Assembly: GCA_014378775.1 (NCBI GenBank)
Contig: JACMMZ010000100.1
Location: forward strand, 1 to 35,119
From: Pseudobdellovibrionaceae bacterium
Lineage (GTDB): Bacteria; Bdellovibrionota; Bdellovibrionia; Bdellovibrionales; Bdellovibrionaceae
Length of the DNA stretch: 35,119 nucleotides
Direction: 5' to 3'
The translations under genes and the position numbers were made by a program. Below, piece by piece: positions 29,230 to 35,119 of this stretch. Position 1 is the first letter of the stretch; every line of letters starts with the position of its first letter. The notes beneath the pieces were generated by a model, which was given only the letters and a program-made list of their open reading frames with translations, did no database searches and was not told the DNA's origin.

Positions 29230-29557
29230 ATTAAAAGTATCATTCCATAATTGATAACGCCGTAAACGCCTTGTCGTAGTTATTCATGTATACAAAATAT
29301 AAATACTTTCAACGAATCACCTTAGCTTTAGAACCCCTCAAATCTTGTATATTGCTTTTAAAGTAGTATTTCTCGCAATAGCTAGACCGCACTGTCCGGT
29401 TTATCGGGACCTAACGGCCAAATATTACGCTTGCACCGTAGGGCACTGCTAAAGCAAGGTGGGCCTTTAAGTTCGAAACCTTCATTTGGCTGAAGTGCCT
29501 GATTTCAAACACTTACGAAGCTATAACTCCATTAAAGAAGTTCTAAATTCGTCGATC

Positions 29558-29571
29558 TGGGAACGCCAATT
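29558..29571 (+). repeat. TGGGAACGCCAATT, copy of the tRNA-Glu 3' end (att-like scar)
   Basis: Identical 14-mer to 31904-31917. Confidence 0.6.
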
Positions 29572-30466
29572 AAAACAAATACTTATACATTTTAGAAAAG
29601 AATCTACTTGCTGCAGCAGTCTTAAAGGCAAAACAATGCCATGACTGGGACAGTCTGAAATGGCGAACAGCAGATTTTACAAGCTGGCATAGGTTGAATA
29701 GGACATTGTTTTCATTTGTGCAAACGGGGTTTAAGCTGTGCCCGTGCAGCGTGAAATAATGGCCTTGGTCATTCAGCCAAAAGAGAGTCGACAAGATTCG
29801 GGGCTCATCGGTAAATTTTTATAAAGAGACGGATACAACGAATTCTCGAGTTTAAACACGAAGGCCAGAAGTCTCGCATAAGATAAGACGAGCAGAAGTA
29901 GTTCATGGCCACGATAACGGACATTTGCAATCAGGCAATTTTTCATTTTTTTAATTTTTCAATCTTACAACGAGTAGATTCACATTTTTACCGGCGAACA
30001 ATTTTGGAACAGTGTCGTGGTTATGATAAATGAAAACGTAATAAGTAGCATCAACTTGTAGTTCTTTTGATTTATCATTCTATCCCCCTGGAGTCTCAAA
30101 TTTAAAAAAATAACTCATACAACACTAGCCTATTCGGCTATGTTGCTAAAAAAAGTAGAAACGATGTTGCAAATTTTTCGTAAAAAAGTTCGTCATCAAA
30201 TCTGTGCGCATGCTCTTTACATTACAAGTTCGAAGCCACCCGCCCAGCTGCATGGGCGCTAAAACTGAAGAACTTTTAATCGCTGTATGTCAAAATGAAC
30301 ACGGTGTCTTGCAATGAGATTTTATTAAGGTGTGTCCACTTACGCAATTTGATCCACGGCCTGCCAAATTTTTAGAAATCAGGCATCTTTTTCTGGTTCG
30401 GCGCTTACTAGATGACATAACCATTTTTTTATAGCATCCCATCAAAAAACGGCGTAAATTGATGCT

Positions 30467-31612
30467 ATGTCATACAAAAGAGATTTCAACATACCGAAGA
30501 CAAGCTTTTTTCTACTGGGCCCCAGGGGCTCTGGCAAAACAACCATGCTTAAGAATTTGAATTTCGCGAGCCACACGATAGATTTGCTTGATAGCCAAAA
30601 TTTTCGCAGGCTTTCAGCCAATCCGCATTTATTGTATGAAGAACTATCAAGTTTAAAAGCGAATTCTTTTGTTATAATAGATGAAATTCAAAAAATTCCA
30701 GAGTTACTGAATGAGGTCCATCGCTTGATTGAAAATAAAAAAATTAAATTTGCATTAACCGGATCAAGTGCAAGAAAGCTTAAATCTGTTTCAGCAAATT
30801 TACTGGGTGGACGAGCCGCTTTAAAATACATGTACCCATTAACTCCGCATGAAATGGGTGCTGATTTTAATTTAAATCAAGCGCTTGAACTAGGGACGTT
30901 ACCGTTAATTATTAAATCTGATGACCCTGAAGAAACTTTAAAATCGTATGTCGATCTGTATTTAAAAGAAGAAATACAGGCTGAAGCTTTAGTTCGAAAC
31001 TTATCTGGTTTTATTAGATTTTTACCGATCGCGGCTTTGATGCATGGCCAGAAAATTAATTTATCATCGATTGCCCGTGATTCAGAAGTTCAAAGAGCTA
31101 CCGTTCAAGGTTTTTTTTCAATCCTAGAGGACACACTTCTTGTCAGAAGACTCGAAGCCTATCAAGCCAAAATAAGAGTTCGAGAGCAACAAAAAGCGAA
31201 ATTTTATTTTATTGATCCCGGCATTGTGCGCTCTTGCAAAAACATAAAAGGTGAAGTGGCTGCCGAAGAAAAAGGAAGCTTATTCGAAGGTCTTATTTTT
31301 ACCTTACTTACAATTCAAAAAGAAATGCATCAAGATATAGACAGTCTTCATTACTGGTCGCCAGCCGAAGCAAAAAATACAGAAGTCGATTTTTTAATTT
31401 CAAAAGGAAAAGGAAAAATTGCCGTCGAAGTTAAGTCTGGCACACAAGTTAGTACTGCAGATCTAAAAGGACTTAAGGCCATCACAGAATTGAAATCAGT
31501 TAAGCGAAAAATAATTGTTTACAATGGAAACACAAGCCGAACTACCGCAGAGGGAATTGAAATAATGCCCTTTAAAACTTTTATAAATGAACTCGCGAAG
31601 AAAAATATATAA
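30467..31612 (+). CDS. ATP-binding protein, AAA_14 + DUF4143
   Basis: FFLLGPRGSGKTTMLKNL, SFVIIDEIQKIPELLNEVHRLIE, FALTGSSARKLKSVSANLLGGRAALKYMYPLTPHEM, ...EVDFLISKGKGKIAVEVKSG. Confidence 0.93.
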   Translation: MSYKRDFNIPKTSFFLLGPRGSGKTTMLKNLNFASHTIDLLDSQNFRRLSANPHLLYEELSSLKANSFVIIDEIQKIPELLNEVHRLIENKKIKFALTGSSARKLKSVSANLLGGRAALKYMYPLTPHEMGADFNLNQALELGTLPLIIKSDDPEETLKSYVDLYLKEEIQAEALVRNLSGFIRFLPIAALMHGQKINLSSIARDSEVQRATVQGFFSILEDTLLVRRLEAYQAKIRVREQQKAKFYFIDPGIVRSCKNIKGEVAAEEKGSLFEGLIFTLLTIQKEMHQDIDSLHYWSPAEAKNTEVDFLISKGKGKIAVEVKSGTQVSTADLKGLKAITELKSVKRKIIVYNGNTSRTTAEGIEIMPFKTFINELAKKNI

Positions 31613-31870
31613 CAGCTTAACAAATGTTTGTGACCCCGATTTGAATTGGACACCCAAACCAGGGAGTCTTTATGGAAGCTGTATCCACCTATACAGGGCG
31701 AGTTTCGGTCTCAAAATTCTGCTACCACTAGCTACCATGACTTCCCAGAAAACCATGCAACAAGACTGAACAAGATGGATTACCACCAAGTTTTTAAGTC
31801 TCTAAATCTATTCAATATTACGCGAAAATGTGAGTCTTTTTAATTAGTTCATAGCTCCATAAACGTGGCT

Positions 31871-31914
31871 CTTTCACGGAGGATACAGGGGTTCGAATCC
31901 CATTGGGAACGCCA
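31871..31914 (+). pseudogene. 3' half of a tRNA-Glu(UUC) gene, from anticodon loop to CCA (att-site scar)
   Basis: CTTTCACGGAGGATACAGGGGTTCGAATCCCATTGGGAACGCCA is 44 nt and position-for-position collinear with the E. coli tRNA-Glu 3' half (CTTTCACGGCGGTAACAGGGGTTCGAATCCCCTAGGGGACGCCA). No matching 5' half upstream. Confidence 0.85.
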
Positions 31915-31972
31915 ATTCGGTTTTTATCGAACTTTCGTTTACATTAATCCACTAACTTCTTATTCTTTAAAA

Positions 31973-32467
31973 ATGATTAATAAAACAACCTACGCGATAG
32001 CCGGACACATCGGCTCTGGAAAAACAACTTTAGCAAGAAAGCTCGCCAAAGAAAAGCAGGCTCTATTCTTTTCAACAGATCAGTGGATCGCTAGTTTAGG
32101 CGTGCCTATTCGAAGCCATGAGGTTTATGCAAAATATTACACAGTTATTCGCGATCGCATCTTTGAAGTGGCGCAACAAGCCCTTCACTTAGAAGTTCCT
32201 GTAGTTTTCGATTTCGGAGTGAACAGCCCAAAAGGCCGAGCAGGGCTTCAGAAATTTGCTCCAGCAGCTGATGCTGATTTGGAAATTTACCATGCTTCTG
32301 TACCAATAGAAGTGTGCCGAGAGGGCGTTCGAGAAAGAAACAAAAATAAGTCGCAAGATATTTTCTCTTTCACCTGCTTAGATGACGACTTCGACTTCAT
32401 CTCTAAAGATTATGAACCCCCGACAAGCAACGAAGGCGCAACAGTAATCGAGGTCAAAAATGACTAA
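31973..32467 (+). CDS. P-loop AAA_33/zeta- or CPT-like kinase
   Basis: ORF opens at 31865, but the likely start is MINKTTYAIAGHIGSGKTTLARKLAKEKQ at 31973; Walker A GHIGSGKTT. Confidence 0.82.
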   Translation: MINKTTYAIAGHIGSGKTTLARKLAKEKQALFFSTDQWIASLGVPIRSHEVYAKYYTVIRDRIFEVAQQALHLEVPVVFDFGVNSPKGRAGLQKFAPAADADLEIYHASVPIEVCREGVRERNKNKSQDIFSFTCLDDDFDFISKDYEPPTSNEGATVIEVKND

Positions 32468-32990
32468 GTTAAATTCTTCTAAATTTTTGATCCGAAAAGC
32501 AACCAGCGATGATGCCCCAAGTGTAGCCTTTATTAATGCACAATCTTGGCAAACAACATACCGCGAAATCATAGATCAAGATTTTTTAAAAACAATTACG
32601 CAAGAGCAGCAGCTTCCGCGCGCCAACAGGCTTGTCGAAAGCATAGACCTTAGCTGCATTGTCGCCGAGAACAATTCAACTAAAGAAATTGTAGGCTTCA
32701 CTTGCTTTGGTAAAAGCAGAGAACCTAAAGTTGATGCTGACTGCGAACTTCAGGCTATCTACTTGCTGGAAGCCTTTCAAAAATTAGGGATAGGAACGAT
32801 GCTTTTTGAATATGGAGTTAAAGAATTAAAAGAAAAGTCTAAAGAAAAAATGACGGTTTCCGTATTCGAAAGCAACAAGGGTGCACGATTTTTTTATGAA
32901 CGACAAGGTGGCAAGCAGATCGAAAATGATCACGTTGATCTTGCTGGAACGAGACATATAACTTCTACTTATATTTGGAATTTAAAATAA
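32460..32990 (+). CDS. GNAT-family N-acetyltransferase
   Basis: FLIRKATSDDAPSVAFINAQSWQTTYREII...LQAIYLLEAFQKLGIGTMLFEYG...VFESNKGARFFYERQGGK; overlaps the upstream gene (ATGACTAA). Confidence 0.93.
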   Translation: MTKLNSSKFLIRKATSDDAPSVAFINAQSWQTTYREIIDQDFLKTITQEQQLPRANRLVESIDLSCIVAENNSTKEIVGFTCFGKSREPKVDADCELQAIYLLEAFQKLGIGTMLFEYGVKELKEKSKEKMTVSVFESNKGARFFYERQGGKQIENDHVDLAGTRHITSTYIWNLK

Positions 32991-33015
32991 CAGCGTGCTC
33001 GGAAACTTTAATTCT

Positions 33016-33040
33016 TAGTTCTTCGCAGTGCGTACGCCAA
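33016..33040 (+). repeat. Degenerate copy of the tRNA-Glu 3'-end-like repeat
   Basis: TAGTTCTTCGCAGTGCGTACGCCAA versus AATTCTTCGCAGTGGGAACGCCAA at 34150-34173. Confidence 0.6.
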
Positions 33041-33076
33041 ATTTATTTTGCAAAAACAAATCTGCAACTCTTAGAT

Positions 33077-33619
33077 TTACTTATTTTTTTTTAATTTTAA
33101 GATATTTAGAAATATTTCAAATTTGTCTTCTTGGCCTTCTTCAAGAGACCATTTTTTTACTTCGCTTAATTTTATTGGATGCCTGATTGCAACCATCACG
33201 GCCTGGTCTAAACATTGGCGATCATTGTTAAAATAAAACCATGCCAGACGATCCATTACGGACTGGGTCGGCGATAATAATATAACCTCAGTTTTTCCGA
33301 CTTTAATTTTACCTTCAGGCTTTACCGGTACGCGATCGCCGATGCCGATCGGGCCCGCCGGAAATTCAACACTTAATTCGATGAATTTATGATAAAAATT
33401 TTTGCCTTCGCGCTCAAATCCTAGATTTTCCATAACCGCTATAATTTTTTTATGCTCGGCGGGCGAGATAAAATCAAGATCCTTAGATTCATATTCGTTG
33501 TCTGTGTAAATAGAGACGACTCCCCCACCGACCAAACAAGTTTGAATGCCTTGCTTCGCTAAAGCTTCCGTAATCAGAGCGGCTAATTCGAGACGTGAAG
33601 TTTTGGGACCAATCTTCAC
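33077..33619 (-). CDS. nucleotidyltransferase-fold protein (DUF6036-like), possible AbiEii-like partner
   Basis: CLVGGGVVSIYTDNEYESKDLDFISP is an NTase GG...DxD motif. GTG start overlaps the upstream stop (GTGA). Confidence 0.78.
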   Translation of the reverse strand: MKIGPKTSRLELAALITEALAKQGIQTCLVGGGVVSIYTDNEYESKDLDFISPAEHKKIIAVMENLGFEREGKNFYHKFIELSVEFPAGPIGIGDRVPVKPEGKIKVGKTEVILLSPTQSVMDRLAWFYFNNDRQCLDQAVMVAIRHPIKLSEVKKWSLEEGQEDKFEIFLNILKLKKNK

Positions 33620-33945
33620 AATTCTTTTCCGGTTTTTCTAGGGCGAGTACGATTACGAAAAAATTTTTTTTGATCTTCAGTGGGAACTAATGCCAGAATC
33701 GCTTCTAGTAATTGCATGAGTGGTTTTTTTATTGCTAGCCTTGGACTAACTGAAAAAACTTTTGTTCGTCCGGATTGCTTGGCCACCAGTATTCCTTCTT
33801 TTTCCAAACGAATTAATTGCTGGTAAACCTGCGAGGTGCTTAAGGTAAATGTAGTGGCTATCGCTCGCGTATGACCTTCACCATAATTGGCGATATATAA
33901 AAGAACTTTTTCGGCGGTTGGATTTCCAAAAATAGCTGCGTACAT
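33616..33945 (-). CDS. winged-helix (ArsR/MarR-like) transcriptional regulator
   Basis: NPTAEKVLLYIANYGEGHTRAIATTFTLSTSQVYQQLIRLEKEGILVAKQSGRTKVFSVSPR; RBS AGAGAGG before ATG. Confidence 0.85.
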   Translation of the reverse strand: MYAAIFGNPTAEKVLLYIANYGEGHTRAIATTFTLSTSQVYQQLIRLEKEGILVAKQSGRTKVFSVSPRLAIKKPLMQLLEAILALVPTEDQKKFFRNRTRPRKTGKEL

Positions 33946-33960
33946 AGGTTACCTCTCTTT

Positions 33961-34013
33961 CTATTATATAGAACATATGTTCTTAAAACAAGAACATATG
34001 TTCTATATAATAG
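33961..34013 (-). promoter_or_regulatory. Autoregulatory promoter/operator of the wHTH-NTase operon
   Basis: Perfect 24-bp inverted repeat (33961-33984 / 33990-34013, spacer AAAAC), each arm carrying palindrome AGAACATATGTTCT. Minus strand reads TTGTTT-17-TATAAT with one palindrome inside the spacer. Confidence 0.85.
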
Positions 34014-34149
34014 AACATTAGCCCTGAACAAGTCACTTTGGAATCGCCTTACTCAGCCAAAGCGCACAGAAAAAAGGCTGGAAACATTTTAACAACATTA
34101 GTAAAATCCAGTATTTTTTACATAAGCGTATTCTGGAACACTAATTCTC

Positions 34150-34173
34150 AATTCTTCGCAGTGGGAACGCCAA
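34150..34173 (+). repeat. tRNA-Glu 3'-end-like repeat, AATTCTTCGCAGTGGGAACGCCAA
   Basis: Shares TGGGAACGCCAA with 29558 and 31904, and TTCTTCGCAGTG with 33018-33030. Confidence 0.65.
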
Positions 34174-34297
34174 CTACTTCTAAGTAATTATCCAAAACAT
34201 CGAGCTCAGATTTACGATCAAAAAAATTCGAAATATCAATAAATTTTTCTATTTTTCATCGGGGATAATTTTCGGTGTGACCGATTTAATAATAAAG

Positions 34298-34346
34298 GAA
34301 GCTTTCTTCATGAAATATGAAGCTTTCTTCATGAAATATGAAGCTT
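34298..34346 (+). repeat. 21-bp tandem repeat, 2.3 copies of GAAGCTTTCTTCATGAAATAT
   Basis: Copies 34298-34318 and 34319-34339, partial 34340-34346. Confidence 0.95.
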
Positions 34347-34659
34347 CGGCGACAAATATTCCAAGATCTTCAAGAACCCCGTTATCAGCCTTTTCCAATG
34401 CCCTGTAATATTTCTTACGGTCATTTTTTAAAATAGAAACTTCACCACATTACCCATTTACTTAGTTTTATACTTCCTTATCGAATTTCAATAAAGATTT
34501 CAATTCCGAATCTGAAACCTTTATTGCGATTCGAAAGTCCAAACTTTTTCTTCGTAAATTTTTTTTACACTGAACATAATTAAGTGGATCAAAAATATCT
34601 GATATCTCAATTTTAAAAAAGCTAAACTCTAATCTTTATTTTGGAATTAAAACGGCATC

Positions 34660-34687
34660 TTTTGCTGCAACTTATTTTGCAGCAAAA
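34660..34687. repeat. Perfect 11-bp inverted repeat (hairpin)
   Basis: TTTTGCTGCAA-CTTATT-TTGCAGCAAAA; no following T-tract on either strand. Confidence 0.85.
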
Positions 34688-34963
34688 AAAATAACCGTTA
34701 GTTTCTTTGCAATATCTTAACAAAGCAAGTTTCTCTTGTTCGTGTGCAAGCGTTCGCTTCCGAGGCAATTGTTCATTTAATTATTCTTAATCTTTGAAAT
34801 GAATACTCCAATCTTTCTTCAGTGAACCAATTAAAACTTATTTTTTGTACAGCGACCGACTAGCACTTCATAAACTTTAGAGTCACAAGTATCATTTATG
34901 AAATAATCATGTTAGCTATCGGCTGTTTCGAAATTACTCGAAATTTATACAAAGGAGACTTCA

Positions 34964-35119
34964 TTGTCTAATCAAACGCATGATATCGTCGATACAGCAG
35001 TAGCTGCCGGCACATTCAAAACTTTAGTTGCAGCTGTTGGAGCCGCAGGTTTAGTAGAAACTTTAAAAGGTGCTGGACCGTTCACAGTATTTGCACCAAG
35101 CGATGAAGCTTTTGCAAAA
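34964..35119 (+). CDS. Fasciclin (FAS1)-domain protein, truncated by the window end
   Basis: TTG start after [58 protein letters not shown] is a classic FAS1 N-terminus. Confidence 0.93.
   Translation, partial: MSNQTHDIVDTAVAAGTFKTLVAAVGAAGLVETLKGAGPFTVFAPSDEAFAK

Noticed and set aside
29420-29490. Possible tRNA (AAGTTCGAAACC T-arm-like string)
   Set aside because: No matching acceptor, anticodon or CCA arrangement could be assembled.
29570-29794. 74-aa minus-strand ORF in the ORF-poor 29.2-30.4 kb region
   Set aside because: No RBS or recognisable domain; overlaps an att-like repeat; likely decayed sequence.
31629-31769. Possible IS remnant (TGTGACCCCGATTTGAATTGGACACCC) with short ORFs
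   Set aside because: The string resembles an IS end by memory only; no partner inverted repeat or transposase could be identified.
31871-31914. Functional tRNA-Glu gene
   Set aside because: Only the 3' half is present; no acceptor 5' strand or D-arm upstream, so called as an att scar.
34660-34687. Intrinsic terminator at the 11-bp perfect hairpin
   Set aside because: Neither strand has a T-tract after the stem and no gene ends nearby; kept only as an inverted repeat.
1-35119. CRISPR array
   Set aside because: No regularly spaced 25-40-bp direct repeats seen; the tRNA-end repeats are kilobases apart and the tandem repeat has no spacers.

Overview
This 35.1-kb, AT-rich bacterial window looks like an accessory/defence island. 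(1) The left edge cuts an IS3-family transposase. (2) Minus strand 13.96->0.97 kb holds a complete, tightly packed type I BREX operon: HTH-brxA-brxB-brxC-pglX-pglZ-brxL. Its BrxL appears to end in a MIT_C/PLD-like domain instead of a Lon protease domain. (3) 14.1-16.8 kb holds small plasmid/MGE-type ORFs, including DUF3768 and a frameshifted Mpi-type serine invertase, plus a 16-bp perfect hairpin. (4) Minus strand 21.84->16.84 kb is a three-gene operon with coupled genes: a giant two-HKD PLD-nuclease/Zn-ribbon protein, a ~540-aa protein of unknown function and a 227-aa protein of unknown function. This is the best candidate in the window for an undescribed defence system. (5) 22.4-29.2 kb holds DUF2130, a DnaB-C-like ATPase with a Tat-like leader, DUF2779 (Cas4-like plus DEDD exonuclease), XRE and hypothetical genes. 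(6) 29.5-34.2 kb holds small modules (AAA_14/DUF4143; P-loop kinase + GNAT; wHTH + nucleotidyltransferase) separated by copies of the 3' end of tRNA-Glu. One copy is an exact 44-nt 3' half starting at the anticodon loop, which is typical of integrase att scars. (7) The window ends inside a fasciclin-domain gene. Identifications come from recognising motifs by eye; no database search was run.
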